From an uncultured Anaerolineae bacterium (GTDB lineage: Bacteria > Chloroflexota > Anaerolineae > Anaerolineales > Villigracilaceae), in the NCBI GenBank assembly GCA_903846015.1, contig CAIMZS010000518.1, positions 1-32,998 of the forward strand: a stretch of 32,998 nucleotides of DNA. Reading direction: 5' to 3'. Positions 15,449 to 22,495 of this stretch are shown here, piece by piece. Numbering within the stretch: position 1 is the stretch's first letter; every line of letters starts with the position of its first letter. A program made the translations under genes and the position numbers. The notes under the pieces were generated by a model, which was not told the DNA's origin, ran no database searches, and saw only the letters and a program-made list of their open reading frames with translations.

Positions 15449-15627
15449 CGTTGTGCATACTGTCATAACGACGCATAAGTGGAAATAATCGGCCACAATT
15501 GTGGGGTCGATCAGGCGGGTATGAAAGACACACCCATTCCTGCGAAGAAATCACCCAAACTACGATCAAAAACGGGGCCTGGAAAACCAGGAAATTGTTT
15601 TAAATATCGATCAACCATGACCCGCCT
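15449..15627 (+). other. Hairpin-rich intergenic region
   Basis: The 349-base gap between the dehydrogenase and the first URO-D gene has no convincing ORF. It contains CGTTGTG/CATAACG (15449-15470), the palindrome CCACAATTGTGG (15493-15504), CCTGG-AAAA-CCAGG (15578-15591) and a long-range pairing AGGCGGGT (15513-15520) with ACCCGCCT (15620-15627). It lies upstream of the operon 1 promoter, so it is not part of that leader. No known riboswitch was recognised. Confidence 0.35.
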
Positions 15628-15658
15628 AAAACCAAAAGATGCGAGTTTTTAAAACCTA

Positions 15659-15687
15659 TTGACTTTTAGATTTTTGTATGCTAAGAT
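15659..15687 (+). promoter_or_regulatory. Promoter of PTS operon 1
   Basis: TTGACT (15659-15664), a 17-base spacer and TAAGAT (15682-15687) form a good sigma70 promoter. The operator pair begins two bases after the -10. Confidence 0.7.
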
Positions 15688-15689
15688 CA

Positions 15690-15723
15690 TTCATATTAGT
15701 GAATAATTATTCACAAATATGAA
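15690..15723 (+). promoter_or_regulatory. Paired operator of PTS operon 1
   Basis: TTCATATTAGTGAA (15690-15703) and TTCACAAATATGAA (15710-15723) are imperfect palindromes 20 bases apart start to start. The junction itself makes the perfect palindrome GTGAATAATTATTCAC (15699-15714). The spacer TAATTA resembles CAATTA at the operon 2 operator. Confidence 0.68.
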
Positions 15724-15736
15724 TTCGGAGACCAGC

Positions 15737-16897
15737 ATGCTAGAGACGATGACACCCCGGCAACGCGTAGAAGCCACACTCAACCATAAAGAGCCCGACC
15801 GCGTCCCGATTACATTGGGAGGTTCGGCTAACCATCTGACTGAACAACGTTATTTTCTTTTACGCGATCACTTTAGGGTCACCGATGTTCCGCGACGGAC
15901 GCTGGTGGGGTTTTACACAACACCGGATTACAACCCGGTATTGGACAAACTGGGCACCGACTTTCGTTTTGTTCACATGCGCCCTCCAAGCAGTTACATT
16001 TCCAACCCCATGGTGGGAGAATTCAAAGAATTTATTGATGAATGGGGTTTGCATCACCGGCTTGTCTCCGGTTATTACGATATGGGTGGAGCCCCCCTGG
16101 CCAAAGATTTAAGCAAAGAAAGCATCGAAAAATTCCCCTGGCCAGACCCTTATGACTCAGTGCGAGTTATGGGGCTAAAAGAAGAAGTCGAAAATCTTTA
16201 TCACAATACTGATTATTCAATCGTCGCCCACCGACCGGTTTACGGCAACCTGTGGGAAATGGTGCGCTCGCTTGTTGGCATGGAAAATGCATTAATAATG
16301 ACCACGCTGGATACAGTCATGTTTGAATACCTGCTTGGGAAATTAGCTGAAATCCAGGATGCATTTTATGATGCCTTCCTGACGGTTGTCGGGCCTTATG
16401 TTCAGATTGTGGAGATGGCCGATGACTATGGCACAAATGTCGGCCCAATGTTCAACCCAAAGGTATATAAGAAATTCTTGATGCCTCATTATAAGAAGAC
16501 TATCGAAATGATCAAGAAAAAAGCACCGCATGCAAAAGTTCTTTTGCATAATGACGGCGCAATCCGCAAGTTCATACCTGATTTAATCGAGACTGGCTTT
16601 GATGTTCTCAATCCAATCGAAGCGCACCTGGTGGGTATGAATCCGGTCGAACTGAAACGTGATTTTGGCAACGACATCACGTTCCAAGGCGGAGTAGATA
16701 TTAAGCACGTACTGACAAATGGCTCAATTGAAGACGTTCGCAGCGAGGTGCGCCTGCGGATCGAACAAATGGGCGTTGGAGGTGGCTACATCCTTGCTCC
16801 GGCGCACAACTTCGGAAATGATATTCCACTGAAAAATATGCTGGCTTTCTTTCAGGCCGGACACGAACTCGGTTATTACCCTCTCCAGGATAAATAA
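15737..16897 (+). CDS. Uroporphyrinogen decarboxylase-like (URO-D superfamily) protein, paralogue 1
   Basis: The 386-residue protein belongs to the URO-D/methyltransferase superfamily (COG0407-like). It has the N-terminal TPRQRVEATLNHKEPDRVPI segment, the barrel motif LLHNDGAIRKFIPDLIETG, then VLNPIEAHLVGM and the C-terminal GGGYILAPAHNFGNDIP. The zinc-binding His-x-Cys...Cys of MtaA/MtbA-type methyltransferases is absent (HNDG instead), and true HemE is unlikely because the locus is about sugars. Function unknown. Relatives of this type are often found next to sugar aldolases and SorC regulators. The ATG at 15737 is preferred to 15719 because GGAGA lies upstream and 15719 falls inside the second operator. 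First gene of PTS operon 1; it ends one base before the aldolase start codon. Confidence 0.85.
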   Translation: MLETMTPRQRVEATLNHKEPDRVPITLGGSANHLTEQRYFLLRDHFRVTDVPRRTLVGFYTTPDYNPVLDKLGTDFRFVHMRPPSSYISNPMVGEFKEFIDEWGLHHRLVSGYYDMGGAPLAKDLSKESIEKFPWPDPYDSVRVMGLKEEVENLYHNTDYSIVAHRPVYGNLWEMVRSLVGMENALIMTTLDTVMFEYLLGKLAEIQDAFYDAFLTVVGPYVQIVEMADDYGTNVGPMFNPKVYKKFLMPHYKKTIEMIKKKAPHAKVLLHNDGAIRKFIPDLIETGFDVLNPIEAHLVGMNPVELKRDFGNDITFQGGVDIKHVLTNGSIEDVRSEVRLRIEQMGVGGGYILAPAHNFGNDIPLKNMLAFFQAGHELGYYPLQDK

Positions 16898-16898
16898 T

Positions 16899-17561
16899 AT
16901 GATCCTCGAAGAACTTCGCCAGAAAGTTTTGGATACTGCGAACTTGCTGCCAAAGTTTGGTCTGGTGTGGATGGCGGGCGGCACTGTTTGTGCGCGTGAC
17001 CCACAAACAGGTTACGTGATTGTTACGCCCAGTGGCATGCCTTATGAAGCCCTGACCGCATCAGATATGATCGTGACAGATATCAACATGAATCTTATAG
17101 AAGGAAAAAACCGGCCCTCAGTTGCACTTAACTTGTGGACCGGTTTTTTGTTAGCACGACCGGATATTAACGCAGTCGTGCATACCCATTCTGCGTATGC
17201 GACGGCATTTTCTGTCATCAATGAATCGATCCCGATCATCACCGAAACACAAGCGGACTGGTTCGGCCAACCAATACCGGTTGCCCCTTACCTGTCTGTT
17301 GAGGATAAACGCTTTTCAAGCCTGCCCGTGGAAGTGATGGGGACTGGTTTCGCCGTCCTGTTGGGCCAGCATGGTCCCATCACAGTAGGTAAATCGCTCG
17401 AGCATGCTCTCGAACGGGCCGTTACATTGGAAGAAGCCGCGCACACCTATGCCATTGCCAGAAGTATCGGCAATTCGCTGATTTTCACTGATCAGATGGC
17501 GCGTAGTTCATTTGATTATTATCACAACCGCTATGGACAACGCAACGAAAATCTCGATTAG
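16899..17561 (+). CDS. Class II aldolase/epimerase (AraD/FucA) family protein with altered active site
   Basis: The 220-residue protein has the class II aldolase zinc ligands His95 and His97 (VVHTHS) and His159 (LLGQHGPITVG). Overall spacing matches FucA/AraD, which cleave or epimerise sugar phosphates. Two sites are unusual by motif alignment. The phosphate-binding GNxS loop reads GGTVCARD. The PSSE/PSSD segment that carries the catalytic acid (Glu73 in FucA) reads PSVA, so Ala76 sits where the acid should be. It may have a different reaction or use another residue. AGGA lies about 8 bases upstream of the ATG, one base after the URO-D stop. EIIA follows 12 bases later. Confidence 0.85.
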   Translation: MILEELRQKVLDTANLLPKFGLVWMAGGTVCARDPQTGYVIVTPSGMPYEALTASDMIVTDINMNLIEGKNRPSVALNLWTGFLLARPDINAVVHTHSAYATAFSVINESIPIITETQADWFGQPIPVAPYLSVEDKRFSSLPVEVMGTGFAVLLGQHGPITVGKSLEHALERAVTLEEAAHTYAIARSIGNSLIFTDQMARSSFDYYHNRYGQRNENLD

Positions 17562-17573
17562 GAGCAAAACCCT

Positions 17574-18035
17574 TTGCTGGCTTTCAATGAATCATCTGTA
17601 ATGATAGATCTGGATGCGCCTGACGCGCACACGGTTATCAGTCTCCTGGCAGAAGCCCTGCACATCCAGGGCCTGGTCTCGGCCGATTATGGCAAGCAGA
17701 CCTGGACCAGAGAGCTTGAACATCCCACCGGGCTGCCAACAAAACCATTCTCCATCGCATTCCCACATGCGGACGCCGAGGGAGTTCATCAATCTGCCCT
17801 GGCAGTCGCCATCTTGCGCAATCCGATTAAGTTTCAAAATATGGGCGATCCGGATGAAACCCTGGATGTCTTTATTGTTTTGATGCTGGCAAATAAGAAT
17901 CCGGAAGAACAAATTCAAACCTTGAGAAATTTGGCCATGCTTTTTGGCCAACCAGAAAAGCTGGTCGAATTACGTGACCTGACCACCAACCAGGCAGTTA
18001 CAGCCTGGCTGAAGCAAGAGCTTCTTCTGAACTAG
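17574..18035 (+). CDS. PTS EIIA component, galactitol/fructose type
   Basis: The 153-residue protein is a PTS EIIA-2 domain. His65 in SIAFPHADAEGV is the phosphorylated residue that receives phosphate from HPr and passes it to EIIB Cys9. The AFPH form of the motif is like galactitol-family GatA rather than mannitol EIIA. Start is TTG, with AGGAG about 9 bases upstream overlapping the end of the aldolase gene. It is cytoplasmic and the first of three separate EII polypeptides; a 117-base gap to EIIB holds a hairpin and a possible 27-codon ORF. Confidence 0.9.
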   Translation: MLAFNESSVMIDLDAPDAHTVISLLAEALHIQGLVSADYGKQTWTRELEHPTGLPTKPFSIAFPHADAEGVHQSALAVAILRNPIKFQNMGDPDETLDVFIVLMLANKNPEEQIQTLRNLAMLFGQPEKLVELRDLTTNQAVTAWLKQELLLN

Positions 18036-18040
18036 AAATG

Positions 18041-18063
18041 TTCCGGGTGATCACACACCGGAA
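18041..18063 (+). promoter_or_regulatory. Hairpin between EIIA and EIIB
   Basis: TTCCGG (18041-18046) pairs with CCGGAA (18058-18063), with an inner GTG/CAC pairing around ATCA. A strong Shine-Dalgarno AAAGGAGG follows at once. No T-run, so it is more likely an mRNA processing or stability element than a terminator. Confidence 0.5.
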
Positions 18064-18072
18064 AGGAGGTCA

Positions 18073-18156
18073 ATGGCAAGCGTAGTTCGTTATTTTTGTC
18101 CCACGCAAGCTGAAACAGGTAGTATTTTTTTCACAAGGAGGCAAAGGAACCGATGA
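18073..18156 (+). CDS. Possible 27-codon small ORF ahead of EIIB
   Basis: An ATG preceded by AAAGGAGG (3-base gap) opens a 27-codon frame starting MASVVRYF and ending RRQRNR. Its TGA overlaps the EIIB ATG as ATGA. The product is basic at the C-terminus. The last part of the frame contains the EIIB ribosome-binding site. It could be a leader peptide coupling translation of EIIB to upstream events, or chance: an open frame of this length is not improbable. No homologue is recognised. Confidence 0.35.
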   Translation: MASVVRYFCPTQAETGSIFFTRRQRNR

Positions 18157-18452
18157 GTAAATTAATTGTTGTTGCATGTGGTGCAGGAATCAATACATCA
18201 ACCATTGCGGAAGATTCTATAAGGGAACGGGTAAGCCAGGAAGGTATGTCGGACGTACTGGTCAAACGGATTTTGATGGCTGACATCGATGGCTATCTTG
18301 ACCGAACAGACCTGATCATGGTTGTCTCCATGATGAAAATCTTCCGCACCTTTAAAGTACCCGTTTTTCAGGGCATGCCTTTCTTGATTGGCTCAAAACA
18401 GGAAAGAGATGCGCTCTTAGACAAGATCGTCGCAGAAATCAAAAAAGTGTAA
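18153..18452 (+). CDS. PTS EIIB component, galactitol (GatB) type
   Basis: The 99-residue protein has the EIIB phosphocysteine loop VVACGAGINTSTIAED. Cys9 accepts phosphate from EIIA His65 and donates it to the sugar as EIIC transports it. The CGxGxxTS pattern and short length match GatB-like EIIB of the galactitol family. AAGGAGG lies 13-19 bases and AAAGGA 5-10 bases upstream of the ATG. A 46-base gap containing the small hairpin CGGATC/GATCCG (18455-18470) separates it from EIIC. Confidence 0.93.
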   Translation: MSKLIVVACGAGINTSTIAEDSIRERVSQEGMSDVLVKRILMADIDGYLDRTDLIMVVSMMKIFRTFKVPVFQGMPFLIGSKQERDALLDKIVAEIKKV

Positions 18453-18454
18453 AC

Positions 18455-18470
18455 CGGATCACATGATCCG
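18455..18470 (+). promoter_or_regulatory. Small hairpin between EIIB and EIIC
   Basis: CGGATC (18455-18460) and GATCCG (18465-18470) form a 6-bp stem with loop ACAT just before the EIIC ribosome-binding site. It may tune relative expression of EIIB and EIIC. Confidence 0.4.
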
Positions 18471-18498
18471 AAATTAGATTTTCAAAGGAGAATGTAAA

Positions 18499-19794
18499 AT
18501 GGGAATCCTATCTACTGCTGTTGGTTGGTTACTTAGCCTCGGCTCGTCTCTGATCGTGATGCTCGTACTGATCGTCCTCGGTCTGGTCTTCCGAGTAGGC
18601 TGGCAGAAGGCTGTTCGTGGCGGCATCACCACTGGCGTTGGCCTGGCTGGCTTGTTCCTGGTAGTCAATGTGATCGTCGGAGCCTTGCAGCCGGCTGTGG
18701 CCGAAATGGCTACCAGATTTGGCATACAAAAAACACTCGTCGACGTCAACTGGGCCGATGCGGGCATTGCCTGGGGTTGGCCCGGAGTGGCTGGCCTGAT
18801 CGTGTCGATCTTGATCGTCAATATCCTGATGCTGGTGCTCAAGCTGACCAAGACCCTGTGGACCGATGTCTGGTCCTACTGGCATGGTTCTGCTCTCGCC
18901 GGCTTCGTCTGGGCTCTAACGGGTGGCAACATATTCCTAGGCATACTTGCTGGCGTCTTATATTTGGTGGCAGGCAGCCTGATGAGTGATATGACAGCCA
19001 AGAAATACCAGGAATTCAATGATATGCCAGGTATTGGCGTGCCCTGCGGCACTACCGTCCAGGCCAGTTTATTCGCAATGCCAGTTGTGTGGTTGTTAGA
19101 CCGCATTCCCGGCCTCAAAGATTGGGATGCGTCCCCAGAAGGTATCAAGAAACGCTTTGGCCTGGTGGGTGAACCCGGCGTTATGGGTTTCCTGCTGGGA
19201 ACCGTTATCGGCATCTTCGCCTACGGTACCGGAACTGGTGATCTGGGCATTGCCAAGATCCTGGGATTGGGCATGAATGTGGCTGTCATGATGATGATCC
19301 TGCCCCGCATGGTCTCAATCATTGCCGAAGGCATCATCCCGATCACGATGTCGATCGTTCAATACATGCGAGAACGCTTCAAGGATCGTGAGATCTATGT
19401 GGCGGTTGACTGCGCCGTGTTATTGGGCCATCCGGCTGTAATGGCTTCCACAATCATCCTCTTCCCGCTGCTTGTTCTGCTTGCGGCGGTTCTGCCCGGC
19501 GTGCAAATGCTGCCGATTGCCTCCCTGGCTGCCGTTCCCTTCTGGGCCGGCGCAGTAGTGCCTTACACCAAGGGCAACGTAGTAAAGACCGTGATCGTAC
19601 TCTTGCTCTATGCGATCCCCTTCATGTACTTATCAACCTGGAGCGCCACGTCACACACAGCAGCATTCCAGATGATGGGCCAATATGGTGATCAGATTGG
19701 TCAGGGCCTGAAGCTGGCCAGTTGGGACATGGGCGGTGATATTCTGGGCAACATCATCCAGGGTGCCTTCCGTTTGTTTGGTTTTGGGGCCTAG
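18499..19794 (+). CDS. PTS EIIC permease, galactitol (GatC/SgcC) type
   Basis: The 431-residue integral membrane protein has about ten to twelve hydrophobic segments and the galactitol-family EIIC pattern. This includes the N-terminal LVFRVGWQKAVRGGITTGVG, the YWHGSALAG loop, GEPGVMGFLLG and the C-terminal LLGHPAVMAST segment. It binds the sugar outside and presents it to phospho-EIIB during transport. Family members carry galactitol, and relatives carry pentitols and other polyols, so the substrate cannot be read off. GGAG lies upstream of the ATG. The gene is followed by a large stem-loop. Confidence 0.93.
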   Translation: MGILSTAVGWLLSLGSSLIVMLVLIVLGLVFRVGWQKAVRGGITTGVGLAGLFLVVNVIVGALQPAVAEMATRFGIQKTLVDVNWADAGIAWGWPGVAGLIVSILIVNILMLVLKLTKTLWTDVWSYWHGSALAGFVWALTGGNIFLGILAGVLYLVAGSLMSDMTAKKYQEFNDMPGIGVPCGTTVQASLFAMPVVWLLDRIPGLKDWDASPEGIKKRFGLVGEPGVMGFLLGTVIGIFAYGTGTGDLGIAKILGLGMNVAVMMMILPRMVSIIAEGIIPITMSIVQYMRERFKDREIYVAVDCAVLLGHPAVMASTIILFPLLVLLAAVLPGVQMLPIASLAAVPFWAGAVVPYTKGNVVKTVIVLLLYAIPFMYLSTWSATSHTAAFQMMGQYGDQIGQGLKLASWDMGGDILGNIIQGAFRLFGFGA

Positions 19795-19817
19795 TAGTTC
19801 AACCATAATTTAATATT

Positions 19818-19888
19818 CCAGGGGAGCTTCCGCCGGCCCTGCTAGAACGGGCACTATCGGATTTTCAAAAACCGGAAGCTCCCTCTGG
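19818..19888 (+). promoter_or_regulatory. Long stem-loop after EIIC containing repeat copy B
   Basis: CCAGGGGAGCTTCCG (19818-19832) pairs with CGGAAGCTCCCTCTGG (19873-19888), about 15 bp with one bulge. The loop of about 40 bases holds the B copy of the hairpin repeat. There is no clear T-run after it, and the downstream genes share the strand. It may act as a partial terminator or 3'-end protector that sets high EII and lower downstream expression. Confidence 0.6.
19835..19860 (+). repeat. AGAAC-loop hairpin repeat, copy B
   Basis: Stem GCCC/GGGC around TGCTAGAAC, then ACTATCGG. The 26 bases are identical to copy D at 20272-20297. Confidence 0.7.
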
Positions 19889-19910
19889 TTCATAACTAGA
19901 ATTTATCTTT

Positions 19911-19933
19911 GCCCGTGCAGAACCGGGTACCAT
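19911..19933 (+). repeat. AGAAC-loop hairpin repeat, copy C
   Basis: CCCG/CGGG around TGCAGAAC, followed by TACCAT. It lies immediately upstream of the ribosome-binding site of the EIIB-like gene. Confidence 0.62.
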
Positions 19934-19947
19934 ATCAGGAGACTGCC

Positions 19948-20262
19948 ATGTCAAAATATCGCATATGCGTAATCGGTGGCTGGTGTGGCAACCGCTTAGT
20001 CATGGTTGCAGAACATCTCGATGAATTATTGCAGAAGGCAGGTTTTCCCTGCCAGGTGAAAAGCCACAGCGTTTGGGAAAACTTTAACCAACCCCCAACC
20101 TCCAACCTGATCTTGCAACTGCTGCCAGCCTTCACTGAGGCCGAAACCGGCTGCCCGATCATCAATGTCAGGCCTTTCCTGATTGATATCGATCATCCAC
20201 AGACAATGGAAAAAATCTTCACGCAAATCAATCACGATTATTCCACGGTGATTCAGCTCTAG
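19948..20262 (+). CDS. Degenerate EIIB-like small protein
   Basis: The 104-residue protein begins KYRICVIGGWCGNR and has an alternating beta-alpha layout ending in PIINVRPFLIDID and a C-terminal helix. This closely mirrors the fold order of galactitol EIIB (compare PVFQGMPFLIGS in the neighbouring EIIB). The phosphocysteine loop is altered: a Cys is present but displaced, and the CGxGxxTS pattern is lost. It may be a regulatory or sugar-sensing EIIB paralogue rather than a phosphocarrier. AGGAG lies 6 bases upstream of the ATG. It is flanked on both sides by copies of the hairpin repeat. The family assignment is inference from pattern only. Confidence 0.55.
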   Translation: MSKYRICVIGGWCGNRLVMVAEHLDELLQKAGFPCQVKSHSVWENFNQPPTSNLILQLLPAFTEAETGCPIINVRPFLIDIDHPQTMEKIFTQINHDYSTVIQL

Positions 20263-20271
20263 ATTCCAACT

Positions 20272-20297
20272 GGCCCTGCTAGAACGGGCACTATCGG
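20272..20297 (+). repeat. AGAAC-loop hairpin repeat, copy D
   Basis: Identical over 26 bases to copy B. It occupies most of the 42-base gap between the EIIB-like gene and the cysteine desulfurase gene. Confidence 0.7.
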
Positions 20298-20304
20298 GAT
20301 AAAA

Positions 20305-21447
20305 ATGCAAAGATACATATACCTGGATTATTGCGCCACAACACCTGTCCATCCTGATGTGCGTGCCGCCATGCTGAAAACGCTGGATGATGATTTTGGC
20401 AACCCATCCAGCATGCATTCTTTCGGAAAAACTGCGGCGCAAATCATTGCAGGAGCCCGGGCAGAAGTTGCCTTGGGGTTGGGCTGCAGCCCGGAAGAGA
20501 TCATTTTTACAAGCGGCGCCACCGAATCCGACAACCTGGCTTTGTTGGGCACAATGCGCCAGCGGCAACCAGGCAAAGCTCATTTCATCACAACATCGAT
20601 CGAACATCATGCTATTTTGCACACTGCCAGGCAGTTGCAATCCGAAGGTTATGAGATTACAATTCTTCCAGTCGATCAACGCGGTCTGCTTAATCCCGCA
20701 GATGTGCGTAATGCCATCCGACCGGATACAATGCTGATTTCGGTAATGCTGGTTAATAACGAGGTAGGTTCAATCCAACCAGTTCAAGAGATCGGAGAAA
20801 TTGCCCGGGAAAATGGGGTTTTATTTCATACAGATGCCGTTCAAGCGGTCGGATTGCTGGATGTAAATGTCCAAACCCAAAACATTGATCTGCTCTCGCT
20901 CTCAGCTCATAAAATTTATGGACCGAAGGGTGTGGGGGCCTTATTTGTTCGCAAGGGTGTGCGCCTGGCACCGCTCGGTTTCGGCGGTTCACAGGAAAAC
21001 AGCATGCGGCCTGGCACCGAAAACGTGCCCGGTATTGCCGGGTTAGGCGCAGCCATGCACCTGACAAACCAGCACAAAACCGGCGAAAGGGAACGCCTTG
21101 CCCGTTTGCGCAGTAAGTTGATTTCCGGGCTGCACGAACGAATTCCGGCCTTGATCGTTAATGGGCCGTCAAATGCTGATGCGCACGTGCTTTCGTTGAG
21201 TTTTCCAAACGCCGACGGCGAAATGATGCTTATTCGCCTGAATGGAGCCGGAATCGCGGTTTCGATGGGTTCTGCTTGTACTTCAAAGGACATTGAACCA
21301 TCACATGTTCTGACTGCCATGCATATGCCGCTCAACCAGATCGATGGTACCCTGCGAATTTCGTTTGGATACCCGACAACCGAGGCTGAGATCGATGTCT
21401 TATTAGAAATACTGCCCGATGTTTGGCACAGGGCAAAGAACAACTGA
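20305..21447 (+). CDS. Cysteine desulfurase (NifS/IscS-like)
   Basis: The 380-residue PLP enzyme has the class V aminotransferase features of cysteine desulfurases. These are YLDYCATTPVHP at the N-terminus, the His of SIEHHAIL stacking on PLP, Lys203 (SAHKIYGPKG) as the Schiff-base lysine, and Cys325 (GSACTSKD) on the mobile loop that takes the persulfide. The GSQENSMRPGTEN segment departs slightly from the usual QERGLRSGTEN. These enzymes supply sulfur for Fe-S clusters, thiolated tRNA or cofactors. Its place between PTS genes and a SorC regulator is odd; it could supply lipoate or thiamin sulfur for the dehydrogenase complex in operon 2, but that is speculation. No scaffold gene (IscU/NifU) is adjacent. 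Confidence 0.9.
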   Translation: MQRYIYLDYCATTPVHPDVRAAMLKTLDDDFGNPSSMHSFGKTAAQIIAGARAEVALGLGCSPEEIIFTSGATESDNLALLGTMRQRQPGKAHFITTSIEHHAILHTARQLQSEGYEITILPVDQRGLLNPADVRNAIRPDTMLISVMLVNNEVGSIQPVQEIGEIARENGVLFHTDAVQAVGLLDVNVQTQNIDLLSLSAHKIYGPKGVGALFVRKGVRLAPLGFGGSQENSMRPGTENVPGIAGLGAAMHLTNQHKTGERERLARLRSKLISGLHERIPALIVNGPSNADAHVLSLSFPNADGEMMLIRLNGAGIAVSMGSACTSKDIEPSHVLTAMHMPLNQIDGTLRISFGYPTTEAEIDVLLEILPDVWHRAKNN

Positions 21448-21464
21448 ATGGAGCTGCTGTCGCA

Positions 21465-22433
21465 ATGCCAGATTATCATCCCCCGATTGACCGTGATTTA
21501 CTGCTGGCAGATGTCGCTGAGATGTATTATCTCGAAGGTAAAAGACAGTCTGACATTGCACAGATCATCGGTCTAACCACCTCAATGGTTTCGCGTTTAC
21601 TAACCGAAGCCCACCAACGCGACATCGTGGATATCCGTATTCGCCGTCCTTTGCAGTCGGATTATGCCCTTGAAATTGCCCTGAAAGAAAAATTCAATCT
21701 AAAGACTGTCAGCGTAGTTACAGTTCGAAACCATGAAATCACTTTCCTTAAATACCTGGGGGCAGCCGGGGCGCAAACATTTAAACGCTTCCTGACTCCC
21801 GGAAGCACCATTGGAATAGCCTGGGGCACCACGCTTAGCATTCTTGCAGATGAGTTTGAAATAGTAACCCCAGTTCCATCGAACCTGGTGGAGCTCGTGG
21901 GCGCAATGGGTTCGCGGAACAGCGAGTATGACGGTCACGGCACCATTATGCGCCTGGGTGAAAAATTGGGGGCCGAACATTACATCCTTAATGCGCCATT
22001 CCTGTGCTCCACCGCCAAGATTGCCCAGGCTTTACTCACCGATGAAATCCTGGCAAAACCGCTGAATATGGCCAGAAGTGCTCAAATAGCATTGCTCGGG
22101 GCTGGCAGCCTTGACATGCCTTACGCAACACTTTTCCGATACGGATATTTTTCTCCCGAACTGGTTGCGGATTTGAAGCGGGTTGGGGCGGTTGGTAATG
22201 TTTGCGGTTTGTATTACGATTTAAACGGACTGGAAACTCGCGCAGAATTTTGTGATCGTATCATTACGATCAGTAAACAAGACCTTCTGTCCATTCCAAT
22301 TCGAATTGGGGTTGCCGGCGGGCCTGACAAGGCCAAACCAATTCTGGGGGCGCTGCGTGGGGGGTATTTTAATGTCCTGGTAACTGACTGCCTGACCGCA
22401 CAAAAAGTACTGGAACTCGACGAAAAGCTCTGA
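21465..22433 (+). CDS. SorC/DeoR-type sugar-binding transcriptional regulator, paralogue 1
   Basis: The 322-residue protein has an N-terminal HTH (about 10-58: LLADVAEMYYLEGKRQSDIA, then SMVSRLLTEAHQR) and the SorC C-terminal effector domain. Its signatures are the NLVELVGAMG strand, AGGPDKAKPILGALRG and VLVTDCLTAQKVLEL. Such proteins bind phosphorylated sugars and act as tetramers on paired operators. I use the ATG at 21465, with GGAG upstream, rather than TTG at 21423 inside the desulfurase gene; it then aligns with the second SorC protein. It is the last gene of operon 1 and a likely binder of the paired operators in this locus. Confidence 0.9.
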   Translation: MPDYHPPIDRDLLLADVAEMYYLEGKRQSDIAQIIGLTTSMVSRLLTEAHQRDIVDIRIRRPLQSDYALEIALKEKFNLKTVSVVTVRNHEITFLKYLGAAGAQTFKRFLTPGSTIGIAWGTTLSILADEFEIVTPVPSNLVELVGAMGSRNSEYDGHGTIMRLGEKLGAEHYILNAPFLCSTAKIAQALLTDEILAKPLNMARSAQIALLGAGSLDMPYATLFRYGYFSPELVADLKRVGAVGNVCGLYYDLNGLETRAEFCDRIITISKQDLLSIPIRIGVAGGPDKAKPILGALRGGYFNVLVTDCLTAQKVLELDEKL

Positions 22434-22469
22434 TCACAACTTCCATTTTGATACATTCAAATTTACCTT

Positions 22470-22495
22470 GTCCCGAGCAAGAACCGGGACTATCG
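22470..22495 (+). repeat. AGAAC-loop hairpin repeat, copy E
   Basis: GTCCCG/CGGGAC stem around AGCAAGAAC, followed by TATCG. It is directly followed by copy F. Its outer stem pair is T-A where copy A has A-T, i.e. covariation. Confidence 0.66.

Noticed and set aside
15449-15627. A riboswitch upstream of operon 1
   Set aside because: The operon promoter at 15659 lies downstream of the structured region, so it would not be in the leader, and no known riboswitch core was recognised.
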